From: a virus
IMG/VR virus record: IMGVR_UViG_3300013132_000053
Span: 1 to 62,410 of that record
Reading direction: 5' to 3' (one strand)
Length of the DNA stretch: 62,410 bases
In this document: in pieces, positions 49,530 to 58,638 of the stretch
Position numbering within the stretch: the first letter of the stretch is position 1
Layout of the letters: every line of letters begins with the position of its first letter
The notes under the pieces: model-generated
Seen by the model: the letters and a program-made list of their open reading frames with translations, nothing else
What the model was told of the DNA's origin: nothing
Databases searched by the model: none
Program-made: the position numbers and the translations under genes

Positions 49530-50480
49530 ATGAAAGTTGTATACGTAACAGGATGTCTTGGATTTATTGGTTCATATATCACCAAAATGTGTCTTGAGAA
49601 GGGATGGCATGTCAAGGGTGTTGACAGCATGACTTATGCAGCAAACGATGAACTGCTTGACGAGTTTAAGCAATATAAGAATTTCTCGTTTGTTCATTGC
49701 GACATCAATGATCTTCAATTTTTATACGACTGCGACTACATTATTAATACAGCAGCAGAAACTCATGTAGGAAACTCAATCGCCAACAGCAATGAGTTTG
49801 TTCGTACCAACATCAATGGCGCACATAACTTGTTGGAGTTGATCAAGAACTACCGACAAGAGAACACAAAGGTTCCTACACTACTTCACTTCAGCACAGA
49901 CGAGGTGTATGGTGATATCGTTGAAGGATTCCATACCGAAAAGGATCTCCTCAAACCATCCAACCCATATGCTGCAACAAAAGCTGCTGCCGATATGTTG
50001 ATATTGGCTTGGCACAGAACCTACGGCATACCCTACATCATCGTTCGCCCAACCAACAACTATGGCATAGGTCAGTATGTAGAGAAGTTGATTCCAAAGG
50101 TCTGCAAGTATCTGCACTTGGGTAGAAAGATCCCGTTGCACAACAAGGGAACACCGATCAGAAATTGGCTACACGCAGAAGACACAGCGAACGCAATCAT
50201 CAAAATCATCGACAGCGGTGTGCAGAACGAGGTCTACAACATCTGTGGTGGGTTTGAGCAGAACAACATCGACACCGTAAAGAAGATTCTCTCCGCTAAA
50301 AATTTGGATGAGAATAGTTTGGAAAAGTATGTTGATTTCTCTTGCAACAGACCAGGACAGGATGTAAGATACGCTCTCAATGACGACAAACTGCGGTCTC
50401 TCGGTTGGTCTCCCGTTAAGCAGTTTGATGGAGAACTCACAAAGATTGTAGATTACTACAAAGACAGGTTCATATGGTAA
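49530..50480 (+). CDS. RmlB-like NDP-glucose 4,6-dehydratase
   Basis: 316 residues, SDR superfamily. The NAD motif is GCLGFIGS. The active site has FSTDEVYGD (Thr-Asp-Glu as in RmlB) and NPYAATKAAAD (YxxxK). RPTNNYGIGQYVEKLIPK and GTPIRNWLHAEDTA are typical of dTDP-glucose 4,6-dehydratases, as is the final RPGQDVRYAL. It would make an NDP-4-keto-6-deoxyhexose, the substrate class of the 3-dehydratase at 46046. Whether the carrier is dTDP or CDP is not decidable. Here the base composition shifts to clearly higher G+C, unlike the genes before it. Confidence 0.8.
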   Translation: MKVVYVTGCLGFIGSYITKMCLEKGWHVKGVDSMTYAANDELLDEFKQYKNFSFVHCDINDLQFLYDCDYIINTAAETHVGNSIANSNEFVRTNINGAHNLLELIKNYRQENTKVPTLLHFSTDEVYGDIVEGFHTEKDLLKPSNPYAATKAAADMLILAWHRTYGIPYIIVRPTNNYGIGQYVEKLIPKVCKYLHLGRKIPLHNKGTPIRNWLHAEDTANAIIKIIDSGVQNEVYNICGGFEQNNIDTVKKILSAKNLDENSLEKYVDFSCNRPGQDVRYALNDDKLRSLGWSPVKQFDGELTKIVDYYKDRFIW

Positions 50481-52243
50481 AGGTTGCTGACTACATCGCG
50501 CAGTTCCTTGAGACAAAAGGCATTCGCCATGTCTTTATGGTTGCTGGCGGTGGAGCAATGTTTTTAAATGATGGAATGGCAAAGAGCAAGTCCATAAAAG
50601 GTGTGTTCAATCACCACGAACAGGCTTGTGCTATGGCTGCTGTTGGGTATTCTAAGTTCAATAACGAGATAGCGGTTGTCATGCCGACAACTGGCTGCGG
50701 TGGCACCAATACCATAACAGGATTGTTGGATGCATGGCAAGACAGCAACAAGGTTGTTTTCATTTCTGGAAATGTAAACAGGAGGGAGACAACTCACGGA
50801 TTTCGCGTACCCTTGAGAAAGTTTGGAGTTCAAGAGGCTAACATTGTAGATATTGTTAAGCCAATTACCAAGTATGCCGTGATGGTTACAGACCCAAACA
50901 CAATTGCCTATCACCTTGAAAAAGCATTTCATATTTGCGAATCGGGTAGACCTGGACCGGTTTGGATAGATATTCCTATGGATGTACAGGGAAGTTTTAT
51001 CAATGAGGAAGACCTTGTTCACTTTTTGGAAGAGGAAATCCAAGAGGCTGTTGACTTTTCCATGTTTGAACAGTATCTAAAGGAATCAAAGCGTCCTATT
51101 GTTATTGCAGGGTATGGTATCCATCTATCGGGAGCAAAAAAGGAGTTTGTTCGTTTCATTGAGAAGCACAGCTTGCCTGTTGCTTTCACCTATCTTGCAA
51201 TAGATTTTCTGCCATCTGATCATCCTTTGTATGTCGGAAGACTTGGAACCAAAGGAGATCGTGCAGGAAACTTTGCTGTCCAAAACAGCGATCTAGTCAT
51301 TTCTATAGGAAGCAGTTTGAGTGTATCTGTTACAGGATTCCGCTACGATACCTTTGCAAGAGAGGCAAAGGTCCTTGTTGTGGATATTGACAAGCACGAA
51401 CACAAGAAGAATACAGTTAAGGTCGATGCAGAAATCAATACCGATGTGAAGGAGTTCCTGCGTCAGGTCGATAGTGTAAACTACAGAGCAGATCAATGGT
51501 GGGTAGATAAGTGTATATCTTGGAGAGAGAAGTGGCCTGTATTTCTTGAAGAATACAAAGACACTACCAATGGCATCAATATCTACTACTTCATGCAGAA
51601 ACTCTCAGAAAAAAACAAAGCAGATGCAGCTGTTGTCAGCGATGCAGGATCTGCATACTACGCAACCTCGCAAGCGTTGAAGATAACCAATCAACAGCGA
51701 TACATAACTTCGGGCGCACAGGCAGACATGGGGTTCTCTATACCTGCTGCAATCGGTACAGCATTAGCGTCAGGCAGAAAGAACATTGTTGCGATAACGG
51801 GAGATGGCTCGTTTCAAATGAACATTCAGGAACTGCAAACTGTGGTTGGTTCGAAACTACCAATCAAAATCTTTGTGCTGAACAATGGTGGATATCTCTC
51901 TATTCGCAACACGATGGACAAGTTTTTTGAAAGTCGCTACTATGGAACAGATACAGCATCGGGGCTTTCGTTTCCAGAAATTCAAAAAATTGCATACGCA
52001 TATGGCATCCCCTATTATAAGTTAAGGTCAACGGAAGATCTTGATCACAAACTGACAGAAGTACTGAATACTGATGGATGCGCTCTCGTTGAAGTAATGT
52101 GTCCGTTCAAGCAAGACATGGCACCGTCATCCTCTGCAAAAATAGGAACCGATGGTAAACTGGTATCTCAACCGCTAGAAAATATGTTCCCCTTCCTTGA
52201 TGACAAGGAATTTAAGAAAGAAATGATAGTAAACCCCCTATAA
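50474..52243 (+). CDS. Acetolactate-synthase-like TPP enzyme, probable branched-sugar synthase (YerE-like)
   Basis: 589 residues with the three domains of the acetolactate synthase family. Catalytic E49 is in NHHEQACAMAAVGY. The TPP/Mg motif GDGSFQMNIQEL with NN follows about 30 residues later (near 441-470). Unlike biosynthetic AHAS it has the variant TTGCGGTNTITGLLDAW ... VFISGNVN ... GVQEANIVDIVKPITKYAV seen in polysaccharide loci. YerE of this type transfers an acetyl unit from pyruvate to C-4 of a 3,6-dideoxy-4-ketosugar in yersiniose synthesis. The flanking RmlB-like and E1-like genes would supply such a substrate. Acetolactate synthesis is the alternative. Confidence 0.75.
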   Translation: MVKVADYIAQFLETKGIRHVFMVAGGGAMFLNDGMAKSKSIKGVFNHHEQACAMAAVGYSKFNNEIAVVMPTTGCGGTNTITGLLDAWQDSNKVVFISGNVNRRETTHGFRVPLRKFGVQEANIVDIVKPITKYAVMVTDPNTIAYHLEKAFHICESGRPGPVWIDIPMDVQGSFINEEDLVHFLEEEIQEAVDFSMFEQYLKESKRPIVIAGYGIHLSGAKKEFVRFIEKHSLPVAFTYLAIDFLPSDHPLYVGRLGTKGDRAGNFAVQNSDLVISIGSSLSVSVTGFRYDTFAREAKVLVVDIDKHEHKKNTVKVDAEINTDVKEFLRQVDSVNYRADQWWVDKCISWREKWPVFLEEYKDTTNGINIYYFMQKLSEKNKADAAVVSDAGSAYYATSQALKITNQQRYITSGAQADMGFSIPAAIGTALASGRKNIVAITGDGSFQMNIQELQTVVGSKLPIKIFVLNNGGYLSIRNTMDKFFESRYYGTDTASGLSFPEIQKIAYAYGIPYYKLRSTEDLDHKLTEVLNTDGCALVEVMCPFKQDMAPSSSAKIGTDGKLVSQPLENMFPFLDDKEFKKEMIVNPL

Positions 52244-52254
52244 GGAGATTAGTT

Positions 52255-53193
52255 ATGGCAGCAGACAGCAAGACAAAGAAGACAATTCTGACTTTAACCA
52301 CCAACAAGGCAAAGGGAGTAAAGACAGTACTAGTTACTGCCTATGATTATCCACAAGCAATTCTCGCAGATCGCGCAGGAGTAGATTGCATCCTGATCGG
52401 AGACTCCCTAGGAATGACTACGCTTGGTTACAAGACAACCATTCCTGTGACTATGGATGACATGATTCGCAGTTGCGAGGCAGTAAGTAAGGGCAACCAG
52501 AATGCATTCCTCATTGGAGATATGCCCTATATGTCCTATCAGCCCTCAAACCAAGTAGCCGTAGAAAACGCAGGACGATTTATCGTTGCTGGTTGTGACA
52601 TGGTTAAGGTAGAGGGAGCGATGATTGATCGCGTCAAGGCAATTGTTGATTCGGGCATCATGGTAATGAGCCATTTGGGTCTGACCCCGCACACGCGGGC
52701 GAAGTTGGGAGGTTACAAGGTTCAAGGCAAGACTGCCGATCAAGCAGAAGTCATTCTCAAGCAGGCACTCAAACTGCAAGAGGCTGGATGCTCTGCGCTA
52801 CTTCTAGAGGCAATGCCAAAGGAACCGGCGGGACTCATTGCCCGAGAACTGAAGATTCCTGTGTACGGCATTGGTGGCGGAAACGAAGTCGATGGTCAGT
52901 TGGTCATCTTCCACGATCTGACGGGGTTGTTCTGGGAATTCAAGTCCAAGTTTGTCAAGCGATACTGCGAGGCAGGAAAGATCATTCAAGATGCTCTGAC
53001 ACAGTACACAGAAGAAGTCAGATCTGGCGCGTTTCCTGGTCCCGAGAACTTTTATGAAATCAAGGAAGAGGAACTTGAGAAGTTGCTTGGAGATGACAAG
53101 TGGAAGTATGAACAGGATAGGGTGGAGAACAACGCAACTCCCAATCATTGCGTAACACCAATCACCGCCAATCCAACAGAGATCAAACGATAA
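52255..53193 (+). CDS. panB: Ketopantoate hydroxymethyltransferase
   Basis: 312 residues (E. coli PanB 264; the extra part is a C-terminal tail). PanB motifs in order: TAYDYPQAILADRAGVD, LIGDSLGMTTLGY, GDMPYMSY, MVKVEGA, SHLGLTPH, GGYKVQGK, LLLEAMP and IGGGNEVDGQLVIFHDL. The family adds a hydroxymethyl group from methylene-tetrahydrofolate to 2-ketoisovalerate, giving the pantothenate precursor. A strong AAGGAG lies 8 nt before the ATG. In a sugar island its substrate may be another 2-ketoacid or a branched ketosugar. The C-terminal 50 residues are charged and not part of the catalytic barrel. Confidence 0.85.
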   Translation: MAADSKTKKTILTLTTNKAKGVKTVLVTAYDYPQAILADRAGVDCILIGDSLGMTTLGYKTTIPVTMDDMIRSCEAVSKGNQNAFLIGDMPYMSYQPSNQVAVENAGRFIVAGCDMVKVEGAMIDRVKAIVDSGIMVMSHLGLTPHTRAKLGGYKVQGKTADQAEVILKQALKLQEAGCSALLLEAMPKEPAGLIARELKIPVYGIGGGNEVDGQLVIFHDLTGLFWEFKSKFVKRYCEAGKIIQDALTQYTEEVRSGAFPGPENFYEIKEEELEKLLGDDKWKYEQDRVENNATPNHCVTPITANPTEIKR

Positions 53194-53211
53194 TAGGATA
53201 GAGGTGGCTAA

Positions 53212-53979
53212 ATGAGAGTACTCATTACAGGAGGTAATGGCTATATTGCAAGAAGTCTCTACTCTGCATTAGCAGATAAGCACTGCACCACAAAGGTGAC
53301 AAGAGCGGATTTTAATTTGTCCGATTCAAAGCAAACCAATGCATGGTTTCAAGACAAATCATTTGATGCTGTCATCCATACTGCGATTGTTGGTGGTAGC
53401 CGATTAAATCAGGACGATTCTTCCATAGTTGATTCAAACTTAAGGATGTACTACAATCTCGTAGCAAATAAAGACAGGTTTCATCGTCTCATATCTTTTG
53501 GATCGGGAGCTGAGAAGTTTGCTGCTGAAACTCCATATGGTATGAGTAAAAAAATTATAGCAGATTCAATTAGAACCACGGATAACTTCTACAATCTTCG
53601 CATATTTGCAGTTTTTAGTGAAAACGAATTGGATACAAGGTTTATAAAATCAAATATTATTCGCTATAAAAGAAAAAAAGCCATTGAGGTCCATTGCAAT
53701 AAAATAATGGATTTTTTTTACATGGAAGATTTGATTACTCTTGTTGATTATTACTTATCAGAAAAAAATCCCCCAAAAGAAATAAATTGTAACTACGAAG
53801 AAAAAAAAAGTTTGGTTGAAATTTCAAATATTATTAATAACAGTGAAAAACACAAAGTAAACATAAATTTGAAAGATCCCAATATTTTAGAATTTTATTG
53901 TGGACCTAACACTAAATTGCCATTAAAATACATTGGTCTTGAAAAGGGAATTGAAAAAACATTTAACTTGATTAATTGA
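53212..53979 (+). CDS. NAD(P)-dependent SDR reductase/epimerase, fucose-synthase-like
   Basis: 255 residues. The nucleotide motif is ITGGNGYIARSL; DFNLSDSKQTNAWF and VIHTAIVGGSR recall GDP-fucose synthase (Fcl). The active site is ISFGSGAEKF plus PYGMSKKIIAD (YxxxK). It is shorter than Fcl (about 320) and could be the GDP-fucose epimerase-reductase or a ketosugar reductase (a YerF-type step). Base composition changes inside the gene near 53560, from the G+C-richer block before to AT-rich after. AGGTGG precedes the ATG. Confidence 0.7.
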   Translation: MRVLITGGNGYIARSLYSALADKHCTTKVTRADFNLSDSKQTNAWFQDKSFDAVIHTAIVGGSRLNQDDSSIVDSNLRMYYNLVANKDRFHRLISFGSGAEKFAAETPYGMSKKIIADSIRTTDNFYNLRIFAVFSENELDTRFIKSNIIRYKRKKAIEVHCNKIMDFFYMEDLITLVDYYLSEKNPPKEINCNYEEKKSLVEISNIINNSEKHKVNINLKDPNILEFYCGPNTKLPLKYIGLEKGIEKTFNLIN

Positions 53980-53993
53980 TAAGGATATTTATC

Positions 53994-54998
53994 ATGAAAA
54001 AAACAGCTTTAATTATTGGCGCAAATGGTCAAGACGCTTCATATCTTGCAGAGTTTTTGTTAGATAAAAATTACGAGGTTCACGGTACAATTCGTAGAAA
54101 CTCCGTACCAGAATCACAAACAACTAGAATTCAACACCTTCACGATAAAAATTTAATTAATTTACACTATGCAGATTTAACAGATCCAATTAGCATTGAA
54201 TCTGTAATTCAAAGATTGCAACCAAATGAAATTTATCATTTGGCAGCACAATCTCACGTGCAGATTTCGTTTGAACTTCCGCAATACACTCTAAATGTAA
54301 ATGGTGGGGGTACTCTCGCTGTATTGGAAGCCGTCAGACGTTTTTCACCACATTCCAAGGTCTATCACGCAGCCACATCCGAAATGTTTGGAAACTCATC
54401 TGACGAGGATGGATTCCAGCGCGAAACAACGACAATGATTCCTGTCAGCCCATATGGCTGCGCTAAGCTTTATGCGCACACACTGTGCAGAAATTATGCA
54501 GAATCATATGGCATGTTTGTTTGTTCAGGAATATTGTTTAACCATGAATCGCCTCGCCGGGGCATTAACTTTGTAACAAACAAGGTTGCGTTGCAGGCAG
54601 CAAAGATTAAATTGGGCTTTGCCGACAAGCTAGTTTTGGGAAACCTTCATGCAAAGCGTGACTGGGGCCATGCTAAGGACTATATTGAAGGCATGTGGCT
54701 AATGCTACAGCAACCCAAGCCAGACAGTTTTGTTTTGGCCACCGGGGAAACCAGATCCGTAAAGGAAATGGTGGACCACGTATTTAATAGATTGGATTTA
54801 AACGTTGATACCTATCTGCAGACGGCTGAAAAGTATTACAGACCGGAAGAACTCCACTATCTTCGTGGAGATGCTACCAAAGCAAAGACTGTTCTCGGAT
54901 GGAAGCCAAAAATTACATTTAGTGAGATGATGGATGAGATGGTTGACTATTGGGTTGAAAAACTTAAAAAAACAAATGTTGATTTAGTTGACGTTTAA
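53994..54998 (+). CDS. gmd: GDP-mannose 4,6-dehydratase
   Basis: 334 residues. It makes GDP-4-keto-6-deoxymannose, the precursor of GDP-fucose, perosamine and colitose. Signatures: IIGANGQDASYLAEFLLD, GTIRRNSVPESQTTRIQHL, HLAAQSHVQISFELPQYT, AATSEMFGN, SPYGCAKLYAH, LFNHESPRRG and the C-terminal DWGHAKDYIEGMW. The start is the ATG at 53994, preceded by AAGGAT. It is the last gene of the island. Its stop overlaps the gp55 ATG (TAATG), tying late-sigma translation to a sugar gene. Confidence 0.92.
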   Translation: MKKTALIIGANGQDASYLAEFLLDKNYEVHGTIRRNSVPESQTTRIQHLHDKNLINLHYADLTDPISIESVIQRLQPNEIYHLAAQSHVQISFELPQYTLNVNGGGTLAVLEAVRRFSPHSKVYHAATSEMFGNSSDEDGFQRETTTMIPVSPYGCAKLYAHTLCRNYAESYGMFVCSGILFNHESPRRGINFVTNKVALQAAKIKLGFADKLVLGNLHAKRDWGHAKDYIEGMWLMLQQPKPDSFVLATGETRSVKEMVDHVFNRLDLNVDTYLQTAEKYYRPEELHYLRGDATKAKTVLGWKPKITFSEMMDEMVDYWVEKLKKTNVDLVDV

Positions 54999-55582
54999 TG
55001 TATAATAATAATGTGAAAAAGCCAAAAAAAAAGAAATCAAAAACATCGGACGCAGATTATGTAGATAATCAAGCACTGTACGATGCTTTGGTGGAATACA
55101 GAAAAAAGTGCAAGGATGCAGAAAACTCAGGCAAAAAAAAGCCAAAACTTACTGATTACTTGGGCGAATGCATTTTAAAGATAGCAACAAGATTATCTTA
55201 TAGACCAAATTTTGCAAACTACCCATATAGAGAAGAAATGGTTTCAGATGCAGTATTAAATTGCATAACCTATATCGACAACTTTGACCCAAAGAAGTCC
55301 ACCAGCCCGTTTGGTTACCTAACCCAAATATGCTGGTTTTCTTTTGTTCGTATAATAAACAAGGAAAAGAAAGAAAAGTACACGCAATTTAAATTTGCAG
55401 AGCAGCAGAACAACAAGGACTTTCACAATTGGTTCAATGAAACCTATGCCGGTGTTGACATCGGAAGAAAGGATTTCTTTGGTCTCACTGATTCCGACAT
55501 GGAACGCTTTGACGAAATGTGCAGTCCCAAGAAAAAGAAAAGAAAGAAGAGAAAGACAAAGAAAAACATTTTTGACATATGA
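54998..55582 (+). CDS. 55: Late sigma factor gp55
   Basis: 194 residues (T4: 185). The sigma-2-like core has YPYREEMVSDAVLNCITYID, NFDPKKSTSPFGYLTQICWF and SFVRIINKEKKEK. gp55 directs RNA polymerase to the TATAAATA late boxes seen throughout this window, with gp33 and the gp45 clamp. The N- and C-termini are Lys-rich (KKPKKKKSK; KKKKRKKRKTKK), more basic than in T4. Confidence 0.93.
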   Translation: MYNNNVKKPKKKKSKTSDADYVDNQALYDALVEYRKKCKDAENSGKKKPKLTDYLGECILKIATRLSYRPNFANYPYREEMVSDAVLNCITYIDNFDPKKSTSPFGYLTQICWFSFVRIINKEKKEKYTQFKFAEQQNNKDFHNWFNETYAGVDIGRKDFFGLTDSDMERFDEMCSPKKKKRKKRKTKKNIFDI

Positions 55583-56625
55583 AAGCAATAATCCTAAACG
55601 ACAGCCATTTTGGTTACAAAGCTGATTCCCCAATAGTCCTTGATTATTTTCTGTCTTTTTTTGAAGAACAGCTTTTTCCTTACATGCAAGAAAATAAGAT
55701 AAAAACATTATTTCATCTTGGCGATCTTTTTGACAGAAGAAAATACATAAACTTTAAAACACTTAATCAAGTTAGAAAAAGATTTCTTGACCCGCTTTAT
55801 GAAATGGGAATCCGTTGCCACATAATATGTGGAAACCATGATACTTATTACAGAAATACAAATAACGTAAATTCATTGTCTGAACTTGTTGAACATTATT
55901 TTAATTGGAATATTCATTCTGAGCCAAGGGAACTAAAACTTGAACACGCCAACCTAGCACTTGTTCCTTGGATAAACAATGAAAATGAATCCGAAGTTGT
56001 AAAATTTTTGGAAGAAACAAAAGCACAGATATTGTTTGGACATCTTGAACTTTTTGGCTTTCAGAGTTTAAGGGGAGTATTTGTGGAGCAAGGACATGAT
56101 GCAAAACATTTTAATAAATTTGAATATGTTCTTACTGGCCATTATCATCTTAAGTCTAGCCGTGACAATATCCATTATCTTGGAACGCAATACCAAATGG
56201 CTTTTTCTGATGTTGATGAGACAAAAGGATTCCACGTATTTGACTTCAAGAATCGTTCTTTATCGTTTGTTGAAAATACAAAAAAGCTTTTCCACACGTT
56301 TGATTATAATGAAGATAAACCGCAAAAAATCGATTATAAAACGCTCAAAGATTGTTATGTCAAGATTCGTATTAAAAACCGTACTAAGAGCGCAGCTTTT
56401 GAAAAGTACATTGACAAATTCTATGAAGCAGGCGTGGCAGAATTGGCAATAGAAGAGGAAGTCATCACCAATCCAGAGCTGGTCGCAGTAGATATTCACA
56501 AAGATACTTTGCAGCTTCTTCACGAGGAAATAGAGACAATAAACGACAAATCAATAAATAAAGTAAATCTTGCAAAGATAATAAACGAAGCATACAATGC
56601 GGCATTGTCAAAGGATGAAGAGTGA
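55579..56625 (+). CDS. 47: Recombination endonuclease subunit gp47 (Mre11/SbcD-like)
   Basis: 348 residues (T4: 339). Calcineurin-like phosphoesterase: NDSHFGY (D-x-H), LGDLFDRR, CGNHDTYYRNT, ILFGHLELFGF and TGHYHLKS. With gp46 it resects DNA ends for recombination-dependent replication. It overlaps gp55 by 4 nt and gp46 by 4 nt (GTGA). Confidence 0.95.
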   Translation: MKAIILNDSHFGYKADSPIVLDYFLSFFEEQLFPYMQENKIKTLFHLGDLFDRRKYINFKTLNQVRKRFLDPLYEMGIRCHIICGNHDTYYRNTNNVNSLSELVEHYFNWNIHSEPRELKLEHANLALVPWINNENESEVVKFLEETKAQILFGHLELFGFQSLRGVFVEQGHDAKHFNKFEYVLTGHYHLKSSRDNIHYLGTQYQMAFSDVDETKGFHVFDFKNRSLSFVENTKKLFHTFDYNEDKPQKIDYKTLKDCYVKIRIKNRTKSAAFEKYIDKFYEAGVAELAIEEEVITNPELVAVDIHKDTLQLLHEEIETINDKSINKVNLAKIINEAYNAALSKDEE

Positions 56626-58343
56626 TTGAATTTTTAAAAGTTAGATTTAAAAATTTTGGATCGTTTGGAAACAATTTTACAGAAATTGATTTAAATAGCC
56701 GTAAAACAACTTTGGTGACGGGGACGAATGGAAACGGGAAATCCTTCGCTCTTCTTGACTCGATCTGTTTTGGACTATTTGGCAAGCCTTTCCGGCCAAT
56801 CAATATCCCCCAGCTTGTCAATAGCGTAAATGCAAAAGGATGTGTGGTTGAAATTGAATTTAATAAATCAAATTCTCATTACATGATTCGAAGGGGATTG
56901 GCTCCAAAACTTTTTGAAATTTATAAAGATGGCGAGTTATTGGATCAAAATTCCAAGTCAAAGGATTATCAAGGATATCTTGAGGAACATGTTCTTGGAT
57001 TTGATTTTTCTGCTTTTAAGCAAGTTGTCATTCTTGGCAAGTCGAACTTTATTCCCTTCATGCAATTGACCCCTGCAGAACGCCGTAAAATCATTGAGGG
57101 GCTGCTTGAGTTGGATATATTGGCTGACATGAATGTTTATGTCAAAGGTCAACTTGGATCGTTTAAAGTAAGTATTTTGGAGCAAGATTCACTTTTAAAG
57201 ATAGTCCACGAAAAGATAAAATCCCAGAAAGAATTTATAGAACAAATAAAAAATCACAATGAAGATGACATTAAAGCAATTAATGACAAGATAAAATCAT
57301 ATGAGGATGGTATGGCACTGGCATCTTCTGAAAAGATAAACATTTTAAAAAATTTCAATAAACTCAAGACTGAAATAAAGAAAAACAAAGATCATATACA
57401 TTCTCTCAGGGATGTTCCTGCAATGTTAGTCAAGACAGAGACTCTTGAGTCTACTCTGAAGGATGAAATACAGTCACTTCGTTCCACTGCCACATGCAAA
57501 TGCTGTGGGCAAGATCTTCCAAAGGATCAAAAGGAAAAACACATAAAGGAAAAAGAAGCCAAGTTACTGGAATGCAGAAAGGCTCTGGTAACAGCAAATA
57601 GCAAAAACGAAGAGCTAAAGGGTGCACAGGAACTTCTTGAAAAGCAAAAAAACGAAGAGAGCGTTCTTTATAGCAATATTTCAGGCTTGAGCTATAGAAT
57701 TGGAAATGCGGATTCAAACATAAAAGTTTTGGAAAAAGAAAAAAAAGAAAAAGAGACCAGCAGCAACATTGCATCCTTCCAAATCAGTCTTGAAGAATCT
57801 GAATCCAAAAAACTAGAAATATCTAACAAACTGCAAGATCTAATAAATGAACAAATTCACCACGATGTTGTCTACGATATCCTCAAGGATGGTGGCCTTA
57901 AGAGCCGAATTATCAAGCATTATGTTCCCATCATCAATGGACTCGTTAACAAGTTCCTCGGAAAACTTAATCTCTACGTTGACTTTACCATCGATGAGGA
58001 GTTCAAGGAAACAATCAAGTCAAGATATCGAGATGCATTTTCATATTCCAGTTTCTCTGAGGGAGAAAAACAGCGTATCGATCTGGCCATATTGCTGACT
58101 TGGCGCGAAATAGCCAAGATGAAGAATAGTCTTAATTGTAACCTTTTGATCTTTGATGAAATACTTGATTCTTCTTTGGATGCAACAGGAACAGAATCTT
58201 TCTTAAAATTACTTAACAAGATGAAAAATAAATGCTCAATATTTATTATAAGTCATAAAGCAGATTCGCTGACTGATAAATTTGATCAACATATGGCGTT
58301 TGAAAAGAAGAACAATTTTTCCAAGATAAAAGTTCAAGTATAA
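56622..58343 (+). CDS. 46: Recombination endonuclease subunit gp46 (Rad50/SbcC-like)
   Basis: 573 residues (T4: 560). Walker A GTNGNGKS at 34-41, VILGKSNFIPFMQLTPAERR (Q-loop region), long coiled coils either side of a zinc hook CKCCGQDLP near 290, signature FSEGEKQRIDLA, and Walker B LLIFDEILDSSLD. The start is GTG at 56622, inside the gp47 stop. It forms the ATP-dependent clamp that controls gp47. Confidence 0.95.
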   Translation: MIEFLKVRFKNFGSFGNNFTEIDLNSRKTTLVTGTNGNGKSFALLDSICFGLFGKPFRPINIPQLVNSVNAKGCVVEIEFNKSNSHYMIRRGLAPKLFEIYKDGELLDQNSKSKDYQGYLEEHVLGFDFSAFKQVVILGKSNFIPFMQLTPAERRKIIEGLLELDILADMNVYVKGQLGSFKVSILEQDSLLKIVHEKIKSQKEFIEQIKNHNEDDIKAINDKIKSYEDGMALASSEKINILKNFNKLKTEIKKNKDHIHSLRDVPAMLVKTETLESTLKDEIQSLRSTATCKCCGQDLPKDQKEKHIKEKEAKLLECRKALVTANSKNEELKGAQELLEKQKNEESVLYSNISGLSYRIGNADSNIKVLEKEKKEKETSSNIASFQISLEESESKKLEISNKLQDLINEQIHHDVVYDILKDGGLKSRIIKHYVPIINGLVNKFLGKLNLYVDFTIDEEFKETIKSRYRDAFSYSSFSEGEKQRIDLAILLTWREIAKMKNSLNCNLLIFDEILDSSLDATGTESFLKLLNKMKNKCSIFIISHKADSLTDKFDQHMAFEKKNNFSKIKVQV

Positions 58344-58346
58344 ATA
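58339..58346 (+). promoter_or_regulatory. Late promoter box (TATAAATA) for the small carbohydrate-binding-like gene
   Basis: Exact late box overlapping the gp46 stop and ending 7 nt before the ATG at 58354. Confidence 0.6.
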
Positions 58347-58353
58347 TTTGTAA

Positions 58354-58638
58354 ATGTTCAGAGGAAATTACAAGCCTATTGACTCACTCGGGGCTCCATT
58401 GGTATATTCTAAAGGTGACGATGTACTCTATCAAGGAAAAATTTATTCTTGTATCAATACAACAACAATGAGTCCAACGCAATCACCGGAAAGCTGGAAC
58501 GTGACAGGAGTGTCAAATATTTTTACTAGTGACCAGCCACCAATAAAACCAATAGAAAACCAAACATGGGTATCCACCTCTGGCAGACAGTATGTATACT
58601 ACAAAGATACCGATGGATATCAGTGGATTGAATTTTGA
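58354..58638 (+). CDS. Small virion-type protein with CBM5/12-like fold
   Basis: 94 residues. YSKGDDVLYQGKIYSCINTT ... SPTQSPESWNV matches the chitin-binding CBM5/12 pattern (GxxVxYxGxxYxC ... P....W). The second half, ENQTWVSTSGRQYVYYKDTD ending QWIEF, is like short modules at phage fibre tips. The late box in front sets it apart from the early/middle replication genes on both sides. Probable decoration or fibre-tip protein. Confidence 0.6.
   Translation: MFRGNYKPIDSLGAPLVYSKGDDVLYQGKIYSCINTTTMSPTQSPESWNVTGVSNIFTSDQPPIKPIENQTWVSTSGRQYVYYKDTDGYQWIEF

Noticed and set aside
50474-52243. Simple branched-chain amino acid acetolactate synthase
   Set aside because: Kept as an alternative only. 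No IlvN, IlvC or IlvD is nearby, and the variant motifs and neighbours point to polysaccharide-locus enzymes.
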